Source: Bradyrhizobium sp. CCBAU 051011 (GTDB lineage: Bacteria; Pseudomonadota; Alphaproteobacteria; Rhizobiales; Xanthobacteraceae). Taken from it: 64,000 bases of DNA. The notes under the pieces are model-generated. The model had not been told where the DNA came from. It ran no database searches and saw only the letters and a program-made list of their open reading frames with translations. Shown here in pieces: positions 44,201-53,348 of this stretch. Position 1 is the first letter of the stretch; every line of letters starts with the position of its first letter. The stretch is from NCBI RefSeq assembly GCF_009930815.1, contig NZ_CP022222.1:1778501-1842500 (forward strand), in the 5' to 3' direction. A program made the position numbers and the translations under genes.

Positions 44201-45213
44201 TGAACGAGGCGCGTAAGGACGACACCATTCTCGATGTGAAGAACCTGCAGACGGTGTTCTTCACCAGTTCCGGCCTGTTCCGGGCGGTCGACGACGTCTC
44301 GTTCAACGTCCGCCGCGGCGAGACGCTGGCGATCGTCGGCGAATCCGGTTGCGGCAAGAGCGTGACCGCGCTCTCGGTGATGCGGCTGGTGCCGGATCCG
44401 CCCGGCCGCGTGGTCGGCGGCAAAGTCACATTGGAGGGCACCGATCTCCTCAGCCTTGATGAAGCCGAGATGCGCAAGATCCGCGGTAACCGGATCTCGA
44501 TGATCTTTCAGGAGCCGATGACCTCGCTCAATCCGGTGATGCGGATCGGCGACCAGATCACCGAAGTGCTGCGCCTGCACCAGGAGATGACGTCGAAGGC
44601 TGCCTGGGCCAAGGCAGTTGAGATGCTTCGTCTCGTCCGCATTCCCGAGCCGGAGCGGCGCGCGCAGGAATACCCGCATCAGCTCTCCGGCGGCATGCGC
44701 CAGCGCGCGATGATCGCGATGGCGCTGGCATGCCGACCGGCGCTGCTGATCGCGGACGAGCCGACCACCGCGCTCGACGTGACGATCCAGGCGCAGATCC
44801 TGGCACTGATCGTCGATCTGCAGAAGACGCTCGGCACCGGGCTGATCCTGATCACGCACGACCTCGGCGTGGTGGCGCAGACCGCGCAGCGCGTCATCGT
44901 GATGTATGCCGGCAAGAAGGTCGAGGAAGCGACGGTAGAGGATTTGTTCGAGAATCCCAAACACCCCTACACGCGCGGCCTGATGGCCTCGATGCCGGCG
45001 GTGATTTCCTTCGGCGCCAGGACCGACGCGCGGCTGAACGAGATTCCCGGTATGGTGCCGTCGCTGACCAACCTGCCGCCGGGCTGCGCCTTTGCCCCGC
45101 GCTGCAGCCTCGCCGTTGACCGCTGCCGCGCCGAATATCCGCCGCTGCAGGAAGTCGATGGCGACCACTTCGCCGCGTGTTGGCGCGCGGCCGAGTTGGT
45201 GGGTGCGCCATGA
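44200..45213 (+). CDS. Oligopeptide ABC ATPase (DppD/OppD-like)
   Basis: A 337-residue ATPase with Walker [14 protein letters not shown], signature [15 protein letters not shown], Walker [13 protein letters not shown] and switch ITHDLG. The C-terminal oligopeptide-transporter extension has the cysteines [15 protein letters not shown] and FAAC that bind an iron-sulfur cluster in this family. It forms a heterodimer with the next protein. The TGATG junction with the permease indicates translational coupling. Confidence 0.93.
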   Translation: MNEARKDDTILDVKNLQTVFFTSSGLFRAVDDVSFNVRRGETLAIVGESGCGKSVTALSVMRLVPDPPGRVVGGKVTLEGTDLLSLDEAEMRKIRGNRISMIFQEPMTSLNPVMRIGDQITEVLRLHQEMTSKAAWAKAVEMLRLVRIPEPERRAQEYPHQLSGGMRQRAMIAMALACRPALLIADEPTTALDVTIQAQILALIVDLQKTLGTGLILITHDLGVVAQTAQRVIVMYAGKKVEEATVEDLFENPKHPYTRGLMASMPAVISFGARTDARLNEIPGMVPSLTNLPPGCAFAPRCSLAVDRCRAEYPPLQEVDGDHFAACWRAAELVGAP

Positions 45214-46202
45214 CCGACCAACGTCCTCTCCTCGAGGTGACCGACCTCGTCAAGCATTACGCGGTGCGCGGCGGTGTGCTGCGTCGGCGCGTAGGCACCG
45301 TGCATGCGGTTGACGGCGTCAGTTTTTCCGTCGGCAGGGGCGAGACGCTCGGCCTCGTCGGCGAATCCGGTTGCGGCAAATCGACGGTCGCGCGCAGCGT
45401 GTTGCGGCTGGTGGAGCCGTCGAGCGGCGCCATCAAACTGAACGGCACCGATATCACCGGCCTCAGCAAGACCGAGATGCGGCCGCATCGCCGCTCGATG
45501 CAGATCGTGTTCCAGGACCCGTTCGCCTCGCTCAACCCACGCATGACCGCGGGCGATATCGTCGGCGAACCGCTCGGCGTGCACGGACTGGCCACCGGCC
45601 GCGCGCAACAGGAACGCGTCGCAGAATTATTCGGGCAGGTCGGCCTGCGGGCGGACCAGATGAAGAACTATCCGCACCAGTTCTCCGGCGGACAACGGCA
45701 GCGCATCTGCATCGCGCGGGCACTGTCGCTCGGGCCCAGCCTGATCGTGTGCGACGAGCCGGTGTCCGCACTCGACGTCTCGATCCAGGCGCAGGTGATC
45801 AATCTGTTGATCGACCTGCAGCGCAAGAACGATTTTTCCTACCTGTTCATCGCTCACGACCTCGCCGTCGTCGCCCATATCAGCCACCGCGTCGCCGTGA
45901 TGTATCTCGGGCGCATTGTCGAAATCGCCGACAAGGCCGAATTGTTCGCCAATCCGCGCCATCCCTACACGCAGGCGCTGCTCGCGTCGGTCCCGATCGC
46001 CGATCCCAAGGCAAAGCGCCTTGCGCCGATGGTCGACGGCGACGTCCCGAGCCCGATCAATCCACCCTCCGGCTGCGCCTTCCACACCCGCTGTCGCTAC
46101 GCGATGGACCGCTGCAAGGTGGAACGCCCGGCGCTGGTGGAAGCCGGCGAAGGGCATCAGGTGGCGTGCTGGTTGAATGATGGGACGGGACGGCCGGAGT
46201 GA
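45210..46202 (+). CDS. Oligopeptide ABC ATPase (DppF/OppF-like)
   Basis: A 330-residue ATPase with Walker [30 protein letters not shown], signature [15 protein letters not shown], Walker [13 protein letters not shown] and a C-terminal cysteine cluster ([18 protein letters not shown]). It completes the importer SBP-B-C-D-F. ATG 45210 overlaps the previous stop. It is the last gene of the operon; an insertion sequence begins about nine bases after its stop. Confidence 0.93.
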   Translation: MTDQRPLLEVTDLVKHYAVRGGVLRRRVGTVHAVDGVSFSVGRGETLGLVGESGCGKSTVARSVLRLVEPSSGAIKLNGTDITGLSKTEMRPHRRSMQIVFQDPFASLNPRMTAGDIVGEPLGVHGLATGRAQQERVAELFGQVGLRADQMKNYPHQFSGGQRQRICIARALSLGPSLIVCDEPVSALDVSIQAQVINLLIDLQRKNDFSYLFIAHDLAVVAHISHRVAVMYLGRIVEIADKAELFANPRHPYTQALLASVPIADPKAKRLAPMVDGDVPSPINPPSGCAFHTRCRYAMDRCKVERPALVEAGEGHQVACWLNDGTGRPE

Positions 46203-46381
46203 GATTCGTAGATGGGGTAACGGGCCCCGGTCCACCCTCCAGGCAAGCCGCGCTTGCTACGGCGGTGTTGGGTGGCGCGCTTCGCGCGACCTGCCTGGAA
46301 GGCGGGCGGTCGTCCCTCACATTGATGGTGTTACGGAGTCAGAGGGATGAGCCTCGCTCCAAGCATCAAGGAGAGACGACC

Positions 46382-47410
46382 ATGGAGCATTATGCCGGAA
46401 TCGACGTGTCATTGGAATGCTCGAGCGTGTGCGTTGTCGACGCCAATGGCAAGATCGTGCGCGAGGCCAAGGTGGCGAGCGAGCCGCAAGCCCTAATCGC
46501 CTGGTTCGGTTCGCTGGGCTTCGGCCTGGAGCGGATCGGGCTGGAGGCCGGACCATTGTCGCAATGGCTGTTTGCGGCCATGAAGATAGCCGGCCTTGCC
46601 GTGGAACTGCTGGAGACGCGGCACGTGCGGAAGGCGTTCGAGGCGATGCCGGTCAAGTCGGATCGCAACGATGCCCGCGGCATCGCGCAACTGATGCGGC
46701 TGGGCTGGTTCCGGCCAGTGCATTGCAAATCGATGAGTGCGCAAGAGACCCGATCGCTGCTGACGGCGCGCAAGCTGGTGCAATCGAAGCTTCACGACGT
46801 GGAGAACAGTCTGCGCGGGATCCTGCGCGGTTTTGGCCTGAAGGTTGGCAAGACGACCGGGCAGACGTTCGCGGGACGGATCGAGGAGCTCGTGGCGGGC
46901 CACCCGCACCTGCAAACGATCGCCAAGGCGCTGCTAGCGGTGCGAACAGTGCTGCGGGCCGAGTTCGCAGCCTTCGAGAAGCAGATCCGCAGGATGGTGC
47001 GATCCGACATGCAAGCACGGCTGCTGACGTCAGTCCCGGCGGTCGGCCCAATCGTGGCGCTAACCTATGCCAGCGCGATCGACGATCCAGCCCGGTTCAA
47101 ATCGTCGAAGCAGGCAGGAGCCCATTTCGGGTTGACCCCGAAGAAGCATCAATCCGGCGAGACCGACTACACCGGCCGGATCAGCAAGATCGGTGATGCT
47201 TCGGTGCGCACGGTGCTTTACGAAGCCGCCAACGTCATGCTGACCAAGCCGGTCAAAGGCTGTTCGCAATTGAAGAGCTGGGCCATGCGGATCAAACGGC
47301 GCGCCGGCACGAACAAAGCCAAAGTGGCGCTGGCGCGCCGGCTCGCGGTGATCATGCATCGCATGCTCGCCGACGGAACACCCTTTAACGCCGCTGCTGC
47401 CGCAGCCTAA
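46382..47410 (+). CDS. IS110-family transposase
   Basis: A 342-residue recombinase. The N-terminal RuvC-like domain shows Asp8 in GIDVS, Glu55 and the acidic pair in VKSDRNDARG (Asp94, Asp97), the DEDD pattern. A coiled middle region (about 125-205) leads to the C-terminal Transposase_20 domain with SVPAVGPIVAL, FKSSKQAGAHFGLTPKKHQSG and GRISKIGDASVR, which includes conserved serines. GGAGAG precedes ATG 46382. The frame is complete, so the element could be active. Family members recombine DNA directed by an element-encoded bridge RNA. Confidence 0.93.
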   Translation: MEHYAGIDVSLECSSVCVVDANGKIVREAKVASEPQALIAWFGSLGFGLERIGLEAGPLSQWLFAAMKIAGLAVELLETRHVRKAFEAMPVKSDRNDARGIAQLMRLGWFRPVHCKSMSAQETRSLLTARKLVQSKLHDVENSLRGILRGFGLKVGKTTGQTFAGRIEELVAGHPHLQTIAKALLAVRTVLRAEFAAFEKQIRRMVRSDMQARLLTSVPAVGPIVALTYASAIDDPARFKSSKQAGAHFGLTPKKHQSGETDYTGRISKIGDASVRTVLYEAANVMLTKPVKGCSQLKSWAMRIKRRAGTNKAKVALARRLAVIMHRMLADGTPFNAAAAAA

Positions 47411-47663
47411 CAGGAGAGACACAACAGTTTTCGGGCGGGTCACAACACCAGGCCTTCTCGAAGCGAAGTCCCTTCGCCGGGACGATGGATCAGGTCAGGC
47501 CGTTGCCCACCAGGTCGCCCTCGTGAGCACGCACAACGTAGATTGGTCGACCTATCCTCTTCCAACCCCATCAGGTGGCGGCCCTGCGCCGACCCCGTAC
47601 AGAAGCGAGACCCCGGCGGGCGGACAACGCAAAGGGATTGACTAATCGAGGCCCGTTACAGAA
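47411..47663 (+). ncRNA. Candidate bridge RNA region of the IS110-family element
   Basis: The 253-base right end after the transposase has no gene. It contains TTGCCCACC at 47503-47511, the exact reverse complement of GGTGGGCAA at the right insertion junction (47665-47673). A short stem, AGGTCG (47512-47517) with CGACCT (47548-47553), directly follows it. IS1111-type elements are reported to encode the bridge RNA in this end, with a loop that pairs to the target. The left end is a rival location, because it is also structured. No transcript evidence exists. Confidence 0.4.
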
Positions 47664-47746
47664 GGGTGGGCAAAGCGTAGCGTGCCCACCATTTCGCGCA
47701 CGGCAAGAATGGTGGGCACGTCGCTACGCTCCTTTGCCCACCCTAC
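47664..47746. repeat. GTAGGGTGGGCAAAG palindromic repeat, copy 3, 3' portion after the IS
   Basis: It begins GGGTGGGCAAAGCGTAGCGTGCCCACC and ends CTTTGCCCACCCTAC. The missing first bases are found at 46208-46211 on the other side of the insertion sequence. It ends just before the stop codon of the carboxylase alpha gene. Confidence 0.9.
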
Positions 47747-47750
47747 GCAC

Positions 47751-49727
47751 CTACGCCGCCGAAATCTCGACCACGATCCTGCCCGTCGTCACTTGCTCGC
47801 CCTCGGCGACATCGATGGCTGACACCGTGCCGGCAACACCCGCCGTATGCACGTGCTCCATCTTCATCGCCTCCAGCGTCATCACAGGCTGGCCGGCGGC
47901 GACCTGCTCGCCTGGCTTGACCAGCACTGCCGCCACCCGCCCGTTCATCGCCGCGCGCACCTTGCCGTCGCCACCGGCGGCGGAGGCAGATTCCGGCGCT
48001 GCAAGCGTCAGGTCGCGCACGGCGATCGTGACACCGCGATGCAGGATGTACAGACGATCGCCATCGCGCAGAAACCTTGCCGATTCCATCACACCGTCGG
48101 TACGGAAGCGGATCGTATCGCGGCCGAGTTCGTCGATCTCGAAACGAAACTCGCTGCCGTCAACGGCTGCGATATACCCACCATCGCGGCCACGCGCGAT
48201 GTCTACCTCCAGCACGCCACGGCCGGGATCGATCCGCATCGTCAGCGGAAACGTCGCCGCCAGACTGCGCCCGCTTCGCCAGGGCGGCGCATGCGGATTG
48301 GTGACGTAGAGCAACAGCGCCGCCAGTGCGGCCTCCGCTTTATCATTCGCGCGCGGCGCAAGCAGTTCATCACGGTGATTGCCGATGAAGGAAGTGGTCG
48401 CCTCGCCCTTGGCGAAGCTGGGATGGCGGAGGCAGGAAATCAGGAATCCCTGATTGGTGGTGACGCCGAAGGCGGCGGTCTGCTCCAGGCCGCAGATCAG
48501 CCGGCCCCGCGCCTCGCTGCGATCGGCGCCGTGGCTGATGACCTTGGCGATCATCGAATCGTAGAATGGCGGGATTTCGGAACCGGATTGCAGCGCGTGC
48601 TCGGCGCGGACGCCGTCCGGCATCTGCCACAGCGCCATCCGTCCCGACTGCGGCATGAAGTCATGGTCCGCATCTTCCGAGCACAGCCGCACCTCGATAG
48701 CATGGCCGAAGAATTTGACGTCTTCCTGCCTGAGCCCGAGCCGTTCGCCGGCGGCAATCCGCAACTGCAGTTCGACCAGATCGAGCCCGGTGATCGCCTC
48801 GGTGACGGGATGCTCGACCTGCAACCGCGTGTTCATTTCCATGAAATAGAACTCGCCGCCCTCGTCGAGCAGGAATTCCAGCGTGCCCGCGCCCTCATAG
48901 CCGATCGACTTGACGGCCTCCACCGCGACCGCGCCCATCCGCGCCCGCAATTCCGGCGTCACCTTCGGAGACGGCGCTTCCTCGATCAGCTTCTGATGCC
49001 GGCGCTGCACCGAGCAGTCGCGTTCGCCGAGATGGATGGCGTTGCCGTAGCGATCACCGAACACCTGGATCTCGATGTGGCGGGGATCGACGATGGCGCG
49101 CTCCAGAATGACGGCGGGATCACCGAACGCGCCTTGCGCCTCGGACCGTGCGCTGCGCAGCGCATCCGGAAACGCCGCGGCGTCCTCGACCAGCCGCATG
49201 CCGCGCCCACCGCCGCCGGCGACCGCCTTGATCATGACGGGGAAGCCGATCTTCCCAGCTTCCGCCAGCATCACGGCGTCGCTCTGGTCCGCACCCTGAT
49301 AGCCGGGAACGATGGGCACGCCGGCCTCTCGCATGATGTCCTTGGCGCCGGCCTTGTTGCCCATCGCCCGGATCGCCTCCGGCGACGGACCGATGAACAC
49401 CAGCCCGGCATCGCGGCAGGCTTGGGCAAAATCCTCATTCTCAGCGAGGAAGCCGTAGCCCGGATGCACCGCGCCGGCGCCGCTGGCTTTGGCGGCAGCG
49501 ATGATCGCATCGACCCGCAAATACGACTGCGCCGGCAGCGCCTCACCAATGCGCACCGCCTGATCGGCCTCGCGGACATGCAGCGCGTCACGATCGGCGT
49601 CGGAATAGACGGCGACCACGCCATAACCTAGCCGGCGCGCCGTGCGCATGATCCGCAGCGCGATCTCGCCGCGGTTGGCGACGAGAACCTTGAAGAACGG
49701 CGTCCGCTTCATTGGCATCCCGCTCAT
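47751..49727 (-). CDS. Acyl-CoA carboxylase alpha subunit (biotin carboxylase plus BCCP)
   Basis: A 658-residue protein. The biotin carboxylase part (about 12-455) has the N-terminal VLVANRGEIALRIMRTARRLG in outline, ATP-binding AVAGGGGRGMRLV and the catalytic MEMNTRLQVEHPVTE. A linker domain follows. The C-terminal biotinyl domain has EAMKMEH with the biotinylated Lys622. It carboxylates biotin for the partner carboxyltransferase, whose gene overlaps its start (ATGA). The closest functional types are methylcrotonyl-, geranyl- and propionyl-CoA carboxylases. The 3' end abuts the palindrome carrying the IS. Confidence 0.9.
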   Translation of the reverse strand: MSGMPMKRTPFFKVLVANRGEIALRIMRTARRLGYGVVAVYSDADRDALHVREADQAVRIGEALPAQSYLRVDAIIAAAKASGAGAVHPGYGFLAENEDFAQACRDAGLVFIGPSPEAIRAMGNKAGAKDIMREAGVPIVPGYQGADQSDAVMLAEAGKIGFPVMIKAVAGGGGRGMRLVEDAAAFPDALRSARSEAQGAFGDPAVILERAIVDPRHIEIQVFGDRYGNAIHLGERDCSVQRRHQKLIEEAPSPKVTPELRARMGAVAVEAVKSIGYEGAGTLEFLLDEGGEFYFMEMNTRLQVEHPVTEAITGLDLVELQLRIAAGERLGLRQEDVKFFGHAIEVRLCSEDADHDFMPQSGRMALWQMPDGVRAEHALQSGSEIPPFYDSMIAKVISHGADRSEARGRLICGLEQTAAFGVTTNQGFLISCLRHPSFAKGEATTSFIGNHRDELLAPRANDKAEAALAALLLYVTNPHAPPWRSGRSLAATFPLTMRIDPGRGVLEVDIARGRDGGYIAAVDGSEFRFEIDELGRDTIRFRTDGVMESARFLRDGDRLYILHRGVTIAVRDLTLAAPESASAAGGDGKVRAAMNGRVAAVLVKPGEQVAAGQPVMTLEAMKMEHVHTAGVAGTVSAIDVAEGEQVTTGRIVVEISAA

Positions 49728-51340
49728 GGCCGGGCGACCGAGAATTGCATGCGCTGCGGCGTGCGGGACTCGGCTTCGCGGCAGATCGCCAGCACTTCGG
49801 CAAGCACGCTGCGGGTATCGCGCGGGTCGATCACGCCGTCATCGAGCACGCGCGCGCTGGTCGAGAACACGTCCATCTGGCCGTCGAACACGCCGGTGAT
49901 CTGCGCCTTCATCGCCTCCAGCTTTTCCTTCTCAATCGGCTTGCCGCGCCTGACAGCCGCAGCCTCGGTCACGATCGCCATGGTCTCGGCCGCCTGCTCG
50001 CCGCCCATCACGGCGGTCTTGGCGTTCGGCCAGGAGAAGCAGAAACGCGGATGGAAGCCGCGCCCGCACATGCCGTAATTGCCGGCGCCGAACGATGCCC
50101 CGCAATAGATCGTGATCTGCGGTACGGTCGCCGAGGTTACCGCCTGGATCATCTTGGAGCCGTGCTTGATCATGCCGGCTTCCTCATAGGCTCGGCCCAC
50201 CATGTAGCCGGTGGTGTTGTTCATATAGAGGATCGGCGTGCGTGACTGGCAGCAGGCCTGGATGAAATGCGTCGCCTTGTTGGCGCCGGGCACGTCGAGC
50301 GGGCCGTTATTGGTGATGATCCCGATCGCCTGCCCTTCGATGCGGGCGTGGCCGCACACGGTCGCCGGGCCGTAATTGGCGCCGAACTCGGTAAAATCGG
50401 AATCGTCGACGAAACGCGCGATAGCCTGGCGCATGTCGACCGGGCGTTTGTGATCCATCGGCATGATGCCGAGCAACTCCTCCGCATCGTAGCGCGGCGG
50501 CTTGAAGGAAGCTTCCGCCGGCTTCGGCCGATCCCATTCCAGATTGGCCATGATATCGCGCGCGATCCGCAGTGCATCGCGGTCGTCCTCGGCCAGATAA
50601 TCGCCAAGGCCGGAAATGGAGGTATGCATCTCGGCGCCGCCGAGTTCCTCCTCCGTCGCGATCTCTCCCGTCGCCGCCTTCAGCAGCGGTGGGCCAGCGA
50701 GGAATGCGCGGGTGCGGCCGCGGACCATCACGATGTAGTCGGATAATCCCGTTTGATAGGCGCCGCCGGCGGTCGACGATCCATGCGTCACAGTGACGAC
50801 GGGCAGTCCGGCCGCCGACAGCCGCGCCAGGTTGCGAAAAATGTTGCCGCCGCGGATAAAGTCCTCGACGCGGTAGCGCAGCAGATTGGCGCCGGCGCTT
50901 TCAACGAGTTGCACATAAGGCAGCTCGTTCTCCAGCGCCAGTTCCTGCACCCGCAGCGTCTTGTCGAGACCGAACGGCTGCAATGCGCCGGCATCGATGC
51001 CGGAATCATTGGCGCTGACCATGCAGCGGATGCCGGAGACAAAGCCGATGCCTGCGATCACGCCACCGCCGGGTACGCTCTTTTCGGCGTCCGGCACGTC
51101 GAACATGTATCCGGCAAGCGTCGATAGTTCGATGAAGGGCGAGCCGGGATCGAGCACCAGCGCCACGCGCTCGCGCGGCAGCAATTGCCCGCGCTTGTGG
51201 AAGCGATCCTTGGCCGCGGCCGATGCGGCGCGCGTGCGATCCTCCAGCGAGCGCATCCGCGCGATCAGCGCCAGCATGCCGTCGCGATTGGCCTTGAAGG
51301 CGGCGCTCGAAGGCGAGATGGTGGTTTCGAGAATGGCCAT
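49724..51340 (-). CDS. Acyl-CoA carboxylase beta subunit (carboxyltransferase)
   Basis: A 538-residue crotonase-fold carboxyltransferase. The N-terminal half has KRGQLLPRERVALVLDPGSPF and AYQTGLSDYIVMVRGRTRAFLAGPPL in outline. The C-terminal half has the acyl-CoA and carboxybiotin-binding NNTTGYMVG and GASFGAGNYGMCGRGFHPRFCFSWPNA segments. The GNYGMCGRGF pattern is shared with methylcrotonyl- and geranyl-CoA carboxylases, suggesting a beta-branched unsaturated acyl-CoA substrate. It is cotranscribed with the alpha subunit. Confidence 0.88.
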   Translation of the reverse strand: MAILETTISPSSAAFKANRDGMLALIARMRSLEDRTRAASAAAKDRFHKRGQLLPRERVALVLDPGSPFIELSTLAGYMFDVPDAEKSVPGGGVIAGIGFVSGIRCMVSANDSGIDAGALQPFGLDKTLRVQELALENELPYVQLVESAGANLLRYRVEDFIRGGNIFRNLARLSAAGLPVVTVTHGSSTAGGAYQTGLSDYIVMVRGRTRAFLAGPPLLKAATGEIATEEELGGAEMHTSISGLGDYLAEDDRDALRIARDIMANLEWDRPKPAEASFKPPRYDAEELLGIMPMDHKRPVDMRQAIARFVDDSDFTEFGANYGPATVCGHARIEGQAIGIITNNGPLDVPGANKATHFIQACCQSRTPILYMNNTTGYMVGRAYEEAGMIKHGSKMIQAVTSATVPQITIYCGASFGAGNYGMCGRGFHPRFCFSWPNAKTAVMGGEQAAETMAIVTEAAAVRRGKPIEKEKLEAMKAQITGVFDGQMDVFSTSARVLDDGVIDPRDTRSVLAEVLAICREAESRTPQRMQFSVARP

Positions 51341-51354
51341 AAACTATTTTACTC

Positions 51355-51430
51355 CGTCATTCCGGGATGGTCCGAAGGACCAGACCCGGAATCTCGAGAT
51401 TCCGGGTTCGCTTCGCGCCCCGGAATGACG
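51355..51430. repeat. CGTCATTCCGGG inverted repeat, copy A
   Basis: The arms CGTCATTCCGGG and CCCCGGAATGACG have an inner ACCCGGAATCTCGAGATTCCGGGT palindrome. It is the same family as 53274-53343 and 55203-55323. It lies between two genes on the same strand. Confidence 0.9.
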
Positions 51431-51433
51431 ACC

Positions 51434-52300
51434 TCAATGCCTTGTCCCGAAAATCTGCCGCGCTTCTGCGGGGCTCGCGATCTCGCGGCCCGCGCGTCGC
51501 GCACAGGCGGCGATGGCTTCAATCAACTGCCCGTTAGAGGTCACCTTGGTGCCATCACCAAGATAAAAAGTATCCTCCAGTCCGGTACGCAGATGGCCGC
51601 CGAGATTGGCGCAGCGCTGGTGCAGCGGCCAGATTTCGGCGCGGCCGATCGCGGTGACCTGCCAATGCGCTTCCGGCAATTTCAGCTTCAACAGGATCGG
51701 AAGTAGTTCCGGATCGGCCGGCATGCCCGACGCGACGCCCATCACGAAGTTATATTCGAGCGGTCCGGAATACATGCCGGTCTGCCGGTACATGCCGACG
51801 CAGCGCACGATGCCGACGTCGAAACATTCGAACTCCGGGATCGTGCCGGCTTCCTTCATGACGTCGAGATAGTCCTGCACCTTCTCGACCGCGTTATCGA
51901 ACATCATCGGCGGCCAGGCCCAGGTGTTGTCGGCCTTCACCTTGAGATAATTCAGCGAGCCGGCGTTGCAGGCAGCGATCTCGGGCCGGGTCTCGCGCAC
52001 GCAATCAAGCGCGCCCTGATATTTCGGGCCGGAGGTACCCGTGGTGTGGTTGATGATGACGCCGGGACAAGCCTCGCGAATCGCCTGCTGGATCTCCCTG
52101 CTGACGCTCACGTCCCAGGACGGCAGATGCCCCTTGTTCGGCTCCTGCTGGCGCAGATGAACATGCATGATGCTGGCGCCGGCGTTGAAGGCAGCCCTGG
52201 CCTCGCGGGCCATCTGCTCCGGCGTGACCGGTACGTTATGCTGCTTTGGATCGGTCAGCACGCCATTCAGCGCGCAGGTAATGACGGCCTTGTCACCCAT
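51434..52300 (-). CDS. Beta-keto acid cleavage enzyme (BKACE, DUF849)
   Basis: A 288-residue TIM-barrel enzyme. It keeps the zinc ligands His46 and His48 (MHVHLR) and Glu242 in the GGHLRTGLED motif, at the positions found in 3-keto-5-aminohexanoate cleavage enzyme. The family condenses a beta-keto acid with acetyl-CoA to give acetoacetate and a new acyl-CoA. The particular keto acid is unknown; neighbours acting on acyl-CoAs suggest a place in a degradation pathway. ATG 52300 is well placed. Confidence 0.88.
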   Translation of the reverse strand: MGDKAVITCALNGVLTDPKQHNVPVTPEQMAREARAAFNAGASIMHVHLRQQEPNKGHLPSWDVSVSREIQQAIREACPGVIINHTTGTSGPKYQGALDCVRETRPEIAACNAGSLNYLKVKADNTWAWPPMMFDNAVEKVQDYLDVMKEAGTIPEFECFDVGIVRCVGMYRQTGMYSGPLEYNFVMGVASGMPADPELLPILLKLKLPEAHWQVTAIGRAEIWPLHQRCANLGGHLRTGLEDTFYLGDGTKVTSNGQLIEAIAACARRAGREIASPAEARQIFGTRH

Positions 52301-52391
52301 GAATCAACCTTCAAATGCGAGACGCGAAGGATCGCGAGAAAATCCAGCGCGATCATGCGTTCCGCATCAGTCGGCTTCTTGCGTCCACCCG

Positions 52392-53186
52392 CTATCCGGC
52401 GCTCGCATGGCGGTGGCTATAAATCGCCAGATCGCGCGAGCCGGAAAAGATCGCGCGCGGCTTCAGGCCATAGAAGCGGCGGATCGAATGGCTGAAATGC
52501 GTGGAATCGGGATAGCCGATATCCTGCGCCAGATGCGCAAGGTTGATGTCCTGGTTGGCGAAATGCAGCAGATGCCGCGCGCGCTTCCAGGCGCGGAACG
52601 AGCGGAAGGAGATGCCGGTCTCCTCCTTGAACAGATGCAGGAAGCGCGACGGTGATAATCCCGCCTCCGCGGCGCAGCTCGCCGCCGTCACCGGTTCGCC
52701 GGAGAATTTTCCGATCTGCAGAATCGCGCGCGCCACGCGAGGATCGAGTTCGCGCTGCGGCAGGACTTCGCCGAGGCAGAGGGAATCGAATTCGGCGCTG
52801 GAGAAGTCGTTGCCCGCGTGATGCTCGCGCAGCTCGCGATAGGCGGCGCGAATGCGGCTGGCGAAAATTGCGCCCTCCGGCCCCGTGAGACGCTGCGCCA
52901 GCACTTCGAGCGCACCGGGACGAACGCTCTCCGGTTCGATCACGACGCTGAGCACCGAGCGATAGTCGCTGGCGATGGTGTGCCTGACGTTCGGCAACAG
53001 CGCGACCATTTCACCATGGGTTTCACGGCCGTCAGCGGTGGTGAGCCAGAGACTTCCTTCAACCGCGACATAGATGTTGAACCCGCCCGAGCAGCGTTGC
53101 CGGGGCCGGCCGAGCAGGCCGGCATAGAACACGCGCTCCGGGGTGATCAGCATCAGATGGCCGGATTTGTGGCCGGTATCGTCCAT
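52392..53186 (-). CDS. AraC-family transcriptional regulator
   Basis: A 264-residue regulator. The N-terminal cupin-like sensing domain (about 1-100) is followed by the double helix-turn-helix AraC domain at about 150-250: SCAAEAGLSPSRFLHLFKEETGISFRSFRAWKR and LAHLAQDIGYPDSTHFSHSIRRFYGLKP in outline. It probably controls the surrounding acyl-CoA genes in response to a pathway compound. It lies 91 bases upstream of the BKACE gene on the same strand. Confidence 0.87.
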   Translation of the reverse strand: MDDTGHKSGHLMLITPERVFYAGLLGRPRQRCSGGFNIYVAVEGSLWLTTADGRETHGEMVALLPNVRHTIASDYRSVLSVVIEPESVRPGALEVLAQRLTGPEGAIFASRIRAAYRELREHHAGNDFSSAEFDSLCLGEVLPQRELDPRVARAILQIGKFSGEPVTAASCAAEAGLSPSRFLHLFKEETGISFRSFRAWKRARHLLHFANQDINLAHLAQDIGYPDSTHFSHSIRRFYGLKPRAIFSGSRDLAIYSHRHASAG

Positions 53187-53273
53187 GGCTCGTCCTCCTC
53201 GCGCGGCTCTCTGGCCGCTGCGATGGGGTCAACCATAGCGGAAAATCGTCGCCTGTCACCGACATAAGGGGAC

Positions 53274-53343
53274 TGTCATTCCGGGGCGCGAAGCGAACCC
53301 GGAATCTCGAGATTCCGGGTTCGCTTCGTGCCCCGGAATGACA
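53274..53343. repeat. TGTCATTCCGGGGCGCGAAGCG inverted repeat, copy B
   Basis: The arms are nearly perfect, and the centre is GGAATCTCGAGATTCC. Compared with copy A, the outer arm has CGCGAAGCGAACCC. It lies between the regulator and GST genes. Confidence 0.9.
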
Positions 53344-53348
53344 CACCG

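Larger units (their letters stand above)
46212..47663 (+). mobile_element. IS110-family insertion sequence (IS1111-like ends), inserted in a palindromic repeat
   Basis: The element is about 1.45 kb with a single DEDD transposase gene. Imperfect inverted repeats GTAACGGGCCCCG (46217-46229) and CGAGGCCCGTTAC (47647-47659) lie about five bases inside the inferred ends, as in the IS1111 subgroup. The flanks CGTAG on the left and GGTGGGCAAAG on the right join to restore the left arm of the GTAGGGTGGGCAAAG repeat, whose right arm remains at 47731-47746. No clear target duplication is seen. The left non-coding end holds a structured segment: TCCAGGCA (46238) pairs with TGCCTGGA (46292), with CAAGC/GCTTG and CGCG/CGCG hairpins inside. 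End positions are uncertain by a few bases. Confidence 0.85.

Noticed and set aside
47847..49631. Long plus-strand frame opposite the carboxylase alpha subunit
   Set aside because: The opposite strand encodes a full biotin carboxylase with catalytic motifs; this frame is a compositional shadow.
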